64,000 nt of DNA from Turnera subulata. Its lineage: Eukaryota; Streptophyta; Magnoliopsida; Malpighiales; Passifloraceae. The position numbers and the translations under genes were made by a program. Positions 35,089 to 48,000 of this stretch are shown in pieces. Where the stretch lies: NCBI GenBank assembly GCA_028386065.3, contig JAKUCV010001447.1, forward strand, positions 10,503 to 74,502, given 5' to 3'. The notes under the pieces are model-generated. The model ran no database searches. It saw only the letters and a program-made list of their open reading frames with translations, and was not told the origin of the DNA. Within the stretch, counting starts at the first letter, position 1; each line of letters opens with the position of its first letter.

Positions 35089-35231
35089 TTCTCCGCGCAA
35101 AGTAATTAGCAAGTAAGGTGAAGCAAGTTGTGTTTGGGGAGGAAAGGGTAAGATTGAGTAATCGGTATTCAAATGTACTAATGAAGTGGATAATGTGTTT
35201 GTGAAGTGGAGATAGATGGTTGCAACTCTGG

Positions 35232-35240
35232 CATATATAG
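35232..35240 (-). promoter_or_regulatory. TATA box of the ZAT-like gene
   Basis: Minus-strand CTATATATGC, about 145 bp upstream of the ATG at 35088. Confidence 0.6.
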
Positions 35241-35284
35241 GCGTTGAGTTTTGAACTTTGACTTCTCTTAAAATGCATCAACAC

Positions 35285-36145
35285 GTTTCATTTTAAAAGT
35301 GGTAAAATGTACTCACACGTTTGGTCAAATAAATGTGATGTGGTGGCCTGTTCGGTGCCAACAAAAAAATACAAAAATGAGGCTGCGGTCCTCACAAAGA
35401 CGTAGTTCCCAAATTGCCCATGGGTTTATGGTGTTAGACTACTGTTAGTTATTGAGATGCATGGCTTATTTGGGGACAGAACATTGAATTTTTTTTTTCT
35501 GGTGAATTGAAATAAAATGGAAGTTTCTCGTGGTGACGTTAGAGCTAACACATTCACTGGATTCTTGAACTACTATTTTAGTTGGTGGCCAGCCCGCCGA
35601 GTATCTATTTGACCAAAAGGAAAACGCACATGGCGGCGACCAGTGTGCATTACCAGCTAGCAGTCACGGCCATGTAACATAAAGTTAATAATTACTTTGA
35701 CCAAAATTTAGTTTTCTTTTCCTGTTTCACACACTAATATTGCATTGGTTGGCGACCAGTAAACTGAAGAAGAAAGAAAGAGTCATGATTAATGAGCTAC
35801 GAGAGTTACACTTCTAGGAACTTTCACACTTCAAAGTTTTTAAATTGTAGTAAAGCCCTAATGGATATACATGTGTATCTTATCCTGTGAATGTAGTTAG
35901 TTAATTAGTAAAGCAATGCAGGCACACAACGGTTTTACTTGTTCTGAATTACTACGTTTCCAGGAAGTGCCAATCCAATAGACCGGAGAAGTTCTTTTGA
36001 GAATGTAAAATGATTAAAATTAAGTATGTGTACGTGCAATGCTTGTGAGTCTTCTAAGAAGTGTCAATGACGATGAAGATGAGCAAGACCGGCTTTTGAA
36101 GGTATGTAATGGTAAAAAGGCATCAAATTTGGCTGTGTAGGCTTC
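35285..36145. other. non-coding DNA upstream of the ZAT-like gene
   Basis: Presumed upstream regulatory region. Several TTGACC/GGTCAA-type words (for example near 35327, 35609 and 35697) could be W-box cores, which are common upstream of stress-inducible ZAT genes; not tested. No coding region. Confidence 0.45.
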
Positions 36146-36311
36146 AAATATACCAAGACTTTTTTTTTTGATTTAATCGAAGGTTTTATTGCAATCATCT
36201 TCAATTTACATCGACTCGATCTTAGTCATCCAAGATGTGACATAGATCTACCAAAACACTTCAGTTGGGAACTACATCACAACATCAGGATAGAAAGGAT
36301 AAGGAGAAGAG

Positions 36312-39300
36312 TTACACTACAATTGTTCTGCATACCGGCCCATGCCAAGCTTTTACACTTTCTGCACAAATAATCATAGCTGGTAGATCATAGGGAAACG
36401 TGGGTTGAGTAGCTTTAAACCACATCAATGATCTGAATAGAACCCCTTCAAATAGCAAGTCCCATGCCACTGCCTTATCTTCGAAAATAAACTTATTTCT
36501 GTTCAACCAAATTGTCCAAATCGTCAAAAACAGGATAACCGTCCAAGGGGTACGCGCTCGTGAGGACTCAACCAACCCCATCCATTGAACAAAGAACTCT
36601 TCCAATGATTGAGGCGCACACCACTTTAATCCCCACCATTCACACAGTTTGTTCCATAGACACCAGGTAAAACGGCAGTGTATCAAAAGATGATCTCTGG
36701 TTTCTATCCTTTCCTTGCAGAAAGCACATAGAGCATTATCTCTAGTTATGATATTATTCCGCAGAAGGATATCCCTCACAGCAATTCCTTGATTCATTGC
36801 CATCCAAACATAACACTCCACCTTGGGAGGAGCACATCCAAACCAAATCCACGGTTTGCCTACCCTTACATACAAACCTCTACATAAGTTCTCATAACCT
36901 GACTTTACTGAATACACCCCTTTCGCATCTCCCATCCATCTCCAACTGTCAGATTCATCCTGAGCCAATCTAAACTGCTCAAACCAACTCTTTAACTCCT
37001 TGAATTCTTCCTCTTCCCATGAGTACAAAGGTCTCCTCCATTCAAAGTTCCAAATGGCAAGCCCATTCACCATCTCGCATAACTCAGAAACAGATGCCGA
37101 TTGTCTCGCAGCAACAGAAAATAATCTTGGAAATTTCTCCCTCAACACCCCTCCAGTGCACCAGCGATCAGTCCAAAATCTGCATCTCAACCCATCTTTA
37201 ACGTCCATAATAACATTCTGATCCAGACGACCATCCCCCTCAATTGAATCAGAGCCAGATTTAATAATGTCTTTCCAAACAGATGAAGATCTCCCTTCAT
37301 TAAAAACCGGCCAGGTAGTGTTTGACTTATATCTGTATTCATTGTTAACAATTTTCGCCCACATTGGAATCAAGGAGGATTGGGGATCCAAAATAATAAA
37401 TCTCCACATCCATTTGAAAAGGAGGCATTGATTTTTCAAAAGAATGTCTTCAATCCCTAACCCTCCAAGTATCTTGGGCTTGGCAATCTTCTTCCAAGCA
37501 ACAAGGGCCATCTTCCTCTTTTCACCGTGACCCCCCCACAAAAAATTCCTCTGGATAGAAACATCTTTTTCGCCACAGCTTTAGGGATTTTATACAATGA
37601 CAAATAGTACATAGGTAAATTACTTAGAACAGCACGTATGAGAGTTACTCTTCCACCAAGGGATAGAAATTTACCTTTCCAAGAAGCCAATCTTGCCTTG
37701 ATCCGCATAATCATCGGATCCCATGCCTTGATTCTTGACATTTTTGCTCCAATAGCCAACCCTAGATAAGGAAAAGGCATACTTTCCACTTTACTTAGTA
37801 GCCGTTCAGCTAAGAAATTCATTCTTTCATTAGAGATATTAACTCCCACCAAACTGCTTTTATGGAAATTAATACTCAACCCTGAAAGATTTTCAAAACA
37901 TCTCAAGCATCTTTTCAGATTTAGAAGAGACAATAAATCATCCTGGCAGAAGAAAAGGGTATCGTCAGCAAATTGCAGCAACGAAGCCGACTCAGTATTT
38001 ACCCGAATTTCCTGAAACAGTCCCTTACTTATAGCTTGGTTGATAAGGCAATTCAACCCCTCTGCCACTATATTAAATAAGAAAGGAGACAGGGGATCTC
38101 CTTGTTTCAATCCCCTTCCAGCAACAAATTCTTCAGAAGGAGACCCATTCACCAAAACTGCCAACTTAGGCAAATAGATGCAACCCCAAATCCACTTCCT
38201 CCAAGTCTCTCCAAAGCCCATAGCAGTCATCAACTCCATCAAGAATTCCCAGGAAACACTATCATAAGCTTTTCTGAAATCCATCTTCCACATAATCGCC
38301 TTGCTATTAGATTTCTTGATAGATTGAACAATCTCTGAAGCTGAAAGCACACAATCCAAAATCTGTCTTCCCTCAATAAAAGCATGTTGATTAGGGCTAA
38401 TAACATCTTGCATCACAGCTTTCATTCTCCTAGCCAAAATCTTTGCTATTATTTTGTAGATACCATGGATGAGACAGATTGGCCGAAATTCCTCCAAACA
38501 GACCGCTTCCATTTTTTTAGGAATTAAACAAATAAAACCTCTATTCACCCCTTTCGGCAATCTACCAGTCCGAAAAAATTCACCCACCAAATCCAACAAA
38601 TCCTCACAAATCAAATCCCAAGACCTTTTATAGAAGTTTAGATTAAAGCCATCTGGCCCAGGCGCCTTATTCCCATCTGCTTCCCAAATCACCGCCTTAA
38701 TTTCCTCCAACTCCACAGGTTTTTCCAACCGAATTTGACTCTCCCTACTTAACTGTTTAATAGGGATATCCCCCCATTTAAATCTTGGCTTGGCTGAGTT
38801 TTCGAAGATCTTAGCAAAATATTCTCTTGCAGCCCTCTTCATGTCCACCGGTTCCTCCAAAACATTACCCCCCTCCATTAATTGTCTAATGCAATTCCTC
38901 CTACCCCTATTGCACGCATTAATATGAAAGAAACGAGTATTTTTATCCCCTAAATTCAGCCATTTCACCCTTGATTTTTGTCTCCACAAACACTCCTGAT
39001 GACGTTTTCTCCCTGCCAAATCAGTCTTCCATCCTCTCAACAAACCTCTTTCTCCCGCATCAAGGCACCTCCGATCTGTTATTCTATCCATATCATCAAT
39101 CTTCTTCTCTAAATCCGTGATTTCTTGATCCACATTTCCAAAGCATTCCTTATTCCAAATACGCAGAGAATGCTTAACCAAGCCTAGCTTCTTTATCAAA
39201 CTAAATTTGCTCGGATATTCTCTGCAAGCCTTCAACCACATCTCCTTCATAGCTTTGTCAAACCCATCGAATTGCAACCAACAATTAAGAAACTTAAACG

Positions 39301-40012
39301 GCTTTGGCCCCCAGTTTCGACTCTCTTGAGCAAGAATTATCGGACAATGATCCGAGCATCCCTTAGGTTCCGCCCATAGCTTGATTGAAGGGAACAAAGA
39401 GAACCAAGAGGGGTCGAAGAAAGCCCTGTCAATTTTGCTGGCTGTCCAAGAATTCCCCCAAGTAAATTCCCTTCCATGAAGTTCAACCTCACATAATGCA
39501 GCATCTGCGATAAATTGGGCCAAAGCATTAGCCCCCCGTACATTAATTCTCCCACTCAATCTCTCATTCCCCTGTAGAATTTCGTTGAAGTCTCCTATGA
39601 CCAGCCATGGTAGATTCGACCCCCTGACCATCCCTCCTAACTCTTCCCATATGCTAATTCTATCCTCTACAGAACTCGGCCCATACACGCCGCAAATGCC
39701 AACCTCAATGGAACCATTTATCGTACCCTCAACCATTATCCAACTGCTTCCACGCAATCTCCTACTAACTTTGAAGTAATTCTCATCCCATAATAATACA
39801 ATGCCGCCCGAGTTTCCATTCGCATCCACACTCACATAATCGAAAGGACCCCTATTCCAAATTCTAGCGAAATCACCATGCCTCCATCCACTACATTTAG
39901 TTTCACACAACAATACAATTCTCGCATTCACCCTAATCATCAGTTCTTTAATAGCTCTATGTTTTTGGGTAGAGCCAAGACCCCTGATATTCCAAGAAGC
40001 CAAACTAAACAT
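36312..40012 (-). pseudogene. LINE-2 ORF2: endonuclease and reverse transcriptase
   Basis: Begins at ATG 40012. Endonuclease: WNIRG, E37, GDFN (140-143), SDH (220-222). RT follows, with KAPGPDGFN, a QHAFIEGRQ block, the catalytic FADD and a PYLGLAIG block. The frame is lost by a single-base indel near 37560, just before RNFLWGG; the second part (37541-36312) continues through zf-RVT (CAFCKERIETRDHLLIHC) to IVV and the stop. Apart from this lesion the reading frame is complete. ORF2 overlaps the end of ORF1 by about 70 nt. Confidence 0.9.
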
Positions 40013-41869
40013 GAAGAATAAAAACGCACGACCCCCCCAGGTAATAATTTCTTCATTTTCTTGGCCTTCTTACACTTGCAGCACTTCTTCGACCCTGCAT
40101 TTTTTAATAAAGCACGAAAATGCCTTCCCAGCACCTCCAAGGATATCTCGGTTTGCTCCTCCTCATCCGGCATCGTTTTCTCATTTCGAACATCACTCCC
40201 ATTAATAATATCTCTGGACCCCAACTCCACTAAGTGGTCCAACTCATTTACACAGACCTTACTCCTTACATCTGTTTGTACCAAACCCAGCCTACACTCC
40301 ATTTCAGACCCGGGCCTGGACTCAACTTGGCCCAGTCCACTTCTTGTATACTTCGCTTTTTGGATACCCTCTTCATAACCTCTTCCTAACTTATCACCCC
40401 CCTTCAACCCTCCCCCCATCAACCCTTCTCGATCCCCCCGCCTGCGCAGCCGACAAGATCGAACCGCGAGGCGAATGTCCCACCTGCCCAACCTCAAAAG
40501 GCTCCTCCTCAACCTCAAAAGGCTCCTCCTCATTACTACCCCTCCGATGAATTTGCCTACCAACCACCACGCTTTTGTCCTTTCCACCCTTCAAAGCACT
40601 TTTCCCCATCTCAAGATTTTTAATGGTATCGAGTATCCTAAATGGATCATCAGACCCATCAGATTTCCCTCCATTAATATCTTTGCTAGTCGGTGCCTTG
40701 GAAACCGAATCCTCCAAAGGTTGGTTTGCCCAATCACTAGTCATCTTCATCCCTCCAACCCCGTCGTCGAACACCGTCACCGGAGGTTGCGCCTCCACCA
40801 CATATATGTCAAAAAATTTCGCCCCAATCTTCACATGGAAGGAGCGATCAATAGGGCACTTATATGTAGATCGAACTAACACTTTTGCAACGTCCAGATA
40901 ATTACTGGTCTCCAACCTATTCTGACTACGGATAAATATTCCAAAGCGCATAGCTATAAGGTGGAAAAAATCATCACACCAAGCTTCCGGAGGAACCCCA
41001 TGAATGTTTAACCAACACTCCCTATGTGCTGCACCATCACCTTCCTTCCATTCTCTTAAATACTCAAAATGCTCATTACACCAGTCAACATCATGTTTAA
41101 GACAAGACAACATAGCTTCCTTTGATTGAAAGGTTAAGAGGACATATTGACCCCCTAGTCTCTTAACATCCATAACGGCATTTGACAGGTTAGCAGAATT
41201 CATCAGGATTTGAAGTTCATTAACCCCTTCTTTCATGATTCCAAAAGCACACTCCTTAAGCAGCTTTATGCTTTCCTCTGTGGGGTTGTACTCAATTGAT
41301 ATTGATTTATTATCCTGCTCCCTATGCTGAACATCCTTTTCTAGCACTATTTCGGCCACCGTCTGGGCAAAGGATTGCCCTGCCTTCACTCTATATTCTG
41401 GAAGCACCCAATCAACAGCATGATCAGATTTGCTAACCCCAGGCAGCTTGGGCCCTCCCCTTTGTTTCGCAGTTTTAGCAACTAACATGCCGTTAATACT
41501 TTTGGACCTATTAATCTTCTCAATCATCACCTCTGCCCTCTCCTTACAATCAAAGCGCACAAAGCAAAAGCGGCTTCCAACAGCTCGCAGCTTCCCCGGT
41601 ATAAACACTTCAATGACACTCCCCACCTTCAACATCTCCTTAAACATATCAGCAGCGGACCATCCATTTGGGATATTATCCACAAAGATACTCACCACTC
41701 TATTATTCTCAATCGCCCTCAGTACCTCCCTCCTCGTCCATCGTGAGAAAGACGACGGGATAAGAACATCTTTGTTCTGACCAAGTTCATTCCCTATTCT
41801 GCCTCTCCTAATTTGAAAATTTTTTGGCGCGTGAGGCGCGTTCATTCTATTCCTACCCTGAACGTCCAT
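39940..41869 (-). pseudogene. LINE-2 ORF1 with RNA-recognition motif
   Basis: Starts at ATG 41869. Residues about 58-135 form an RRM: RNP2-like IFVDNI (61-66) and RNP1-like RFCFVRF (100-106). A central DUF4283-like region includes WLNIHGVPPEAW. The frame ends at 40394 after 491 codons, but coding-like sequence continues in another frame to 39940 with basic, cysteine-containing text (CCKCKKAKKMKK), so a frameshift near a C run at about 40430 probably separates the two. ORF1 binds LINE RNA and accompanies it to the target. Confidence 0.85.
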
Positions 41870-41903
41870 TAAATTTGCTAGTGTCTTAAATATACCAAGA
41901 CTT

Positions 41904-42454
41904 AAAGGTATTATTCAGTGTGCGAAAACTGAGGAGGCTCAATTGGTACTAACCAGTTACAAAAGACCTCTCAAATTTTCTATAATAATCTTAGTGCAAA
42001 CTGTGGAGCCAAAAATTGTTGCCCACTCTTTTGCGATTAAGTTTCTTAGTGTATCAAGTATTGAAATTTCGTAAATTATTGTTAATGTCTATTGTAAGTG
42101 TTGTACTAATTATGAGTATGAAATGAAAATATTTATATTTATGAAAAAAAAATGTTTGTGAGTCTTCTCGTGAAAACAAAAAAAAAAGGTACTTGTGACT
42201 CTGCATATTGTTGTCCTCTGATGAGAAAGATAAGCTTTGAAATAAACCGTTCATATTCTCAGAATCTTATGAAACTCATGAGTCATGATGACATCACATC
42301 ACATCACAATAAATAAATAAATGTTTCCTATATCTTGTAAATTGTAAACAACACTTTCACTGTTGTATTATAAATCCCACTTATATGTGTTGAGTCAATT
42401 ATTTTTTTTGGTAAAATGAGTCAATTAATTTGAGCATAGTATATATTGTCACGG
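41904..42454. other. non-coding DNA
   Basis: AT-rich spacer with a short CATCACATCACATCACA / AATAAATAAATAAATG microsatellite at about 42292-42322. No gene. Confidence 0.5.
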
Positions 42455-45092
42455 GCAGTGGTGTATGGATCCGGGTCAGGTGGAGAAGTAAGCAGCAGCC
42501 AACGAACACCGTACCTGAACTACGATCAATCAAACCTACGGGATGAAACCCAGCAGGCGAGGGGTGAGTCCGAAGCGCTCACCGACGAAAGATAAATAGT
42601 GATATATTCAACCATAATGCTTTCGAAGTAAACACAACAATCATAACATTAAGCTCAAACATTCACAACACAAGAAAATTACCATAACAACTATACCAAG
42701 TCCAATGAATCCTTAATTATTTTTATTACCAATTTTATCTTCCGGGCCCCGTCACTGGACAAGCTAGGGTCGTACCTGGTTATTAACTAATTCTGGATGC
42801 CAGGCCCCACCACAATCTGGGATCAACATCCCATATCACAAATCCGGGATCAACATCCCAATATCTCAAATCCGGGATCAACATCCCAATATCACAAATC
42901 TGGGATCAACATCCCAATATCACAAATCCGGGGTCAACACCCCAACCAACTAACCCTCTGGCCATGACACCACAGAACTAGTCTCTAACCATATAGTCGT
43001 ACCACTACTTTCCAAGTGACAAATATATCATCATCTCAATTTCCAGTTCGATCCATTACTCTTTCATCAATTTTCCCATTTCTATTATCTCTGATTAATT
43101 CCACAGACTCAATCTCTTATCTCAAACTCATGACACAAATTATTCAAAATTAACAGCTCGCATTAATTCCAACACGTTATACACAAATCTATCACAATCC
43201 AACGACGGCATCAATAATTCCATAGCAATCAGGTAACAGACAATAATTATTCCAGCGGAACAATCTAGCAGCAAAATACGCAAACAAAGAAACACACACA
43301 GCATTACGGGCACATATCAAGGTTTATCTATCCTCACCTTAGCCGATATCAAGTTTGGAACTGTCCAACTGACTCCAAGTCCGGCTCCTCAGGTATCAGC
43401 TCGTTATCAACTCCTATATCAAACAAATAATATGCACATATAAGATGGTATGCTCATGCTTGACTATTACTATAATCCGTAAAAAGAAATAACTAACGCG
43501 TTAACTCGGTACTTCCTCGGGTTATTCCATTATCATCGTCGTTCACCATTTATCAGTGTCTAGAGTAATACTTACTCATGCGTATTCCCATACAATACCT
43601 ACTTTGATATTATCCTTTCCTCTTTTCCTACAAATATGTACTTTCTAAAATATCTGTTAAAAATAATTATTATTTACCATCTACATATTTCCACAATAAA
43701 TATTCCTCATATGGTATACCTTATATTTCCAAAATTATTAATTACTATTACTATTACGATTATTATTATTTCTTTGATTATCTCCTCAATTTAGTTATCC
43801 TACTATTGCTTATCACATTTATATTCTCCTAGAACACTATTTATTCCCAAATTATATCTATTTAATTTCTAATATATTACTTACCTAAACTATATCCCTT
43901 TATATATATTTTTTCCAATTATTTCTTTTTTTCCAGAATTTTGAATCTATTCCAAAAATATATTTTCCCTTTTTTTTTAATGGACTGGACCCAGAAGCTA
44001 AGCCCAACCCTGGAACTCAACCCAGCAGGTCAGCCTAGGCCCAAACGCGGAGCCCAGACCGAACCCGCGGGTCTGCAGCCCAGGGCGGGTCCTAAGCCCA
44101 GGCCCAGCCCCAAGATTCGCCCGGGTTGACCTACGCGAGGTCGGGTCTTGCCCACACAAGGCGGGTCTCTCACCTTCGATCCGGATCCTTGCGAGTTCGA
44201 CGGCAGACGAGGCGACGGCGCGAGAACAAAGGCTCGGTCGGCGTCGCGGCGAACGCAGGTGGTGCAGGCGACCTCGAGGGGACGCGGGGAGGCGTCGTCG
44301 TCGGCCCACTGCGGTGAAAAGGACGCGGGTGACGGCGGTCCAAACGGAGCAGCCGTCGGGTCCTTGGCTTCCTCCGACGCGTCGTGCGGCAAGGGCGGCC
44401 GACGATAGTTTCCCCAAGTCGGCGGCTGAGTGGAGATTGCGTCGGGGAGGGTGGTGGAGCGAGAGGTGGCTCGGCACTCCTTCCCGTGAACAGTGGCGAG
44501 GGGAAGGTTGAAGAGGAAGGTGATGGGTTGGCGTGGGTTGTTGCAAAACGGCGTAGTTTTGCAGGTGTATAGGTGTTTGTTGTCTTTTTTTTTTCCTTTT
44601 CTTGGTTTGATTTTGAGAAGAAGGAAAAGATATGTATTTGGGCGGTGAATTGCAGTGGAAAATTGCAGGGAATGAATGATGCGTGTGAGGAAGAAAACAG
44701 GGGAGAGGTAGGTTTTAACGAGGTACATCACAGACAGAACTTCACGTGCCCACAGGAAGCAAGTCACAGACTTCACAGTAAGGGCATCTTCACTATGCTG
44801 AATTACTGTACACTGTCTGGACCAGAAAATATCCGACATACCCACTTATTACTTTTCTGGTCCGTTGACTCGAGGATGAACCCGGCCTTCCTGAAGATTC
44901 CTGGACCCGAAAAATTCCAACTTTGGTCCGTAAAATCCGCAGAAAAATCCCGAGCGTGGGACATGGCTCGGTTTCGGATTCCGATGCATAATTTACCCTG
45001 AAATAATTACCCATGATTATTTTTATTTGGAAAATTACTGTACAAAGTGTTTTTACAGTCCCGGTAAAATGTAAATTTTTACCCGGGCTGTT
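42455..45092 (-). repeat. 3' LTR of Tekay element B, outer and inner edges damaged
   Basis: Matches the element's other LTR from GCAG(T/C)GGTGTATGG. The first about 240 bp (present at 49815-50056) are missing. It has five GGGATCAACATCCC-type hairpins (about 42826-42945), an exon-2-like segment (43413-43338 on the minus strand), a splice donor CGAAG|GTGAG (exon end 44174) and a GC-rich stretch at 44000-44470. At its inner side GGGCTGTT jumps straight to pol sequence at 45093, so the polypurine tract is deleted. Confidence 0.85.
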
Positions 45093-48000
45093 CGCATGTG
45101 CTCCTCAACTTCCCATGTAGACTCGTTTGCAGAGTGCTTGGTCCACTTGACCTTTACCATGGGAATGACTCGGCTCCTCAACTGTTTGGCCTCTCTGGCA
45201 AGAATCTGCTCCGGCATCTCTGTATATGTAAGATCTTCTGCGACCTCAACATCTGCGGTAGTAACCACATGACTAGGATCGGATCTGTACCTCCTCAGCA
45301 AGGAAACATGAAACACATCATGAATCCGGGACAACTCCTCTGGTTAGGATAGTCTGTATGCCAAGGGTCCGACCCTTTCCACAATCTCATAGGGTCCAAT
45401 GTACCTGGGACTCAGCTTCCCTCTTTTCCCGATTCTGATAACACCTTTCCACGGTGCAATTCGGAGGAAAACTCGTTCTCCCACTTGGTACTCCGTCTCC
45501 CGGCGATGCTTGTCAGCATAGCTCTTCTGTCGATCCTGTGCCGCTCTCATACTCTGCTTAACCTCCTGAATCTTGTCAACAATCTGCTTAACCAAATCTG
45601 GTCCCACAATCAAACGGAGACCTTCTTCATCCCAACATACTGGACTTCGGCATTTCCTTCCGTAAAGAGCTTCAAACGGTGGCATGCCAATGCTGGAATG
45701 AAAACTGTTGTTGTAGGCAAACTCTGCTAAGGACAAATACTGATCCAAACTCCCACTGAAATTAAGAGCACAAGCCCTCAACATGTCCTCTAGCGTCTGA
45801 ATAGTCCTCTCAGACTGTCCATCAGTCTGAGGATGAAATGCAATACTGAAGCTCAACTTCGTCCCCAAAGCTGCTTGCAGACTCTTCCAGAACCGTGATG
45901 TGAATCTCGGATCTCTGTCTGAGACTATGGACTTAGGAATCCCATGTAGTCTCACAATCTCTGCAACATACTGTTTCGCCAGCTTATCCAAAGTATCTGT
46001 CTGACGAATGGGAAGAAAATGAGCTGATTTTGTAAGTCGGTCAACGATAACCCAGATGGCATCACGCTGTCTCCGGGTCAACGGTAATCCAACCACAAAA
46101 TCCATGGTAATCATCCCCCACTTCCACTCTGGCACTGACAAAGATCTCATCTTCCCTGCTGGAGCCTGATGCTCGGCTTTCACTTGCTGACAAGTGATAC
46201 ACTTAGCCACATACTCGGCTACATCCTTCTTCATACGTGGCCACCAAAAATGACTCCTCAAATTCTGGTACATCTTAGTGCTTCCAGGGTGCATAGCATA
46301 CGGCGTCATATGTCCCTCTTCCAGAATCTGACTGCGTAGGTCACCAACACTGGGTACGCATAAACATTTCCCCAGCATCAATGCACTATCCTCGGCTATG
46401 CGAAACTTGTCTTCTTTCCCACTACGGACTGCTTCCTTCAGCTTTATCAGGTTGGGATCTCCATCTTGCAATTCCACAATCCAGCCTTTCAGGTTAGACT
46501 TAACTTCAATATGGGTCAGCAAAGCTCCTATCTCATCAACTAACAAATCAACTCCCATCTTCCTTAACTCGATGAGTGAAGACATCAAGTAAGTCGTGGA
46601 AGCATCTTCTGGCTGTCTCCGACTCAAAGCATCTGCTACAATATTAGCTTTTCCAGGGTGATACTCAATAGTACAATCATAATCATTCAGCAACTCAACC
46701 CAACGTCGTTGTCGTAGGTTAAGTTCCTTCTGAGTCATGATGTACTTGAGACTCTTATGATCTGTGAAGATCCGGCATCTTTCTCCAAACAAATAATGTC
46801 GCCAAATCTTCAAAGCAAGGATCACTGCAGCCATCTCCAGATCATGTGTCGGGTAGTTCTTCTCATGCGGTCTCAACTGCCTCGAAGCATAGGCAATCAC
46901 TCGGCCTTCTTGCATCAGAACTGCTCCCAAACCAAGACCTGAAGCATCACAAAACAGCACATACTCTACCCCTGGCTTAGGTACTGTCAAGACTGGTGCT
47001 GTTGTCAACTTCTTCTTCAACTCATCAAAACTCTTCTGGCAGGCATCACTCCATACAAAGGCTTGATCCTTCCTCAATAGCTTGGTCATGGGACTGGCTA
47101 TCCAGGAAAAACCCTCAATGAATCTCCGGTAATATCCTGCAAGGCCAAGAAAACTCCTGACTTCGGATACTATTTTGGGCGGCTCCCACTCCAAAACAGC
47201 CTTCACTTTAGTAGGGTCAACCTTGATCCCATCCCCGGATACAACATGTCCAAGGAATGCAACTTCCTCAAGCCAGAACTCACACTTGCTGAACTTAGCA
47301 TACAACTCCTTCTCTCGCAGCCTCTGTAGTACTACCCTCAGGAGCTCCTCATGTTCTTCCCTGCTCTTGGAATAGATCAAGATGTCGTCGATGAAGACTA
47401 CTATGAACTTATCCAGGAACTCATTCAAGATCAAGTGCATCAAGCACATGAAAACTGCAGGTGCATTGGTCAAGCCGAAAGGAACCACTGTGAACTCAAA
47501 ATGCCCATACCGAGTACGGAAAGCCGTCTTCGGTATGTTCTTCTCTGCAATCCTGACCTGATGGTAGCCAGATCGAAGATCAATCTTAGAGAACACTGTA
47601 GCTCCCTGTAGCTGATCAAAGAGGTCATCAATCCTGGGAAGCGGATACTTGTTCTTCACTGTCACCTTGTTCAGCTGTCGGTAGTCCACACACATGCGCA
47701 AACTACCATCCTTCTTCTTCACAAAGAGGACTGGTGATCCCCAAGGTGATGTACTAGGTCTGATGAAACCCTTCTCAAGCAACTCATCCAACTGCTTCTT
47801 CAATTCCTGGAGCTCTGTCGGTGCCATCCGATATGGTGCCATCGAGATAGGTGTCACTCTTGGCATCAAATCGATGGTATACTCGACTTCCCTGTCAGGT
47901 GGCAGTCCTGACAGATCCTCTGAAAACACATCTGGGAACTCCCTCACAACTAGGATGTCCCCCAAAACTGGAGCCTGAACTTCTTCACCTTTGACATGGG

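Larger units (their letters stand above)
36162..41887 (-). mobile_element. L1-clade LINE-2, nearly full length
   Basis: The 16-bp target duplication AAATATACCAAGACTT is exact at 36146-36161 and 41888-41903. The poly(A) tail is the T run at about 36161-36169 and the 5' end is only 18 bp before the ORF1 ATG (41869), so little or nothing is missing. It is a different L1 lineage from LINE-1: ORF1 has an RRM rather than a zinc knuckle, and ORF2 lacks an RNase H domain. I find only one frameshift in each ORF, so it is young. Confidence 0.94.

Noticed and set aside
42826..42945. Regularly spaced short repeats that could suggest a CRISPR array
   Set aside because: This is a plant LTR; the units are imperfect inverted repeats with short, similar spacers.
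44030..44845. 271-codon minus-strand frame in LTR B
   Set aside because: It lies in GC-rich LTR sequence where long frames arise by composition; it crosses the proposed splice donor and is not conserved in LTRs A or C.
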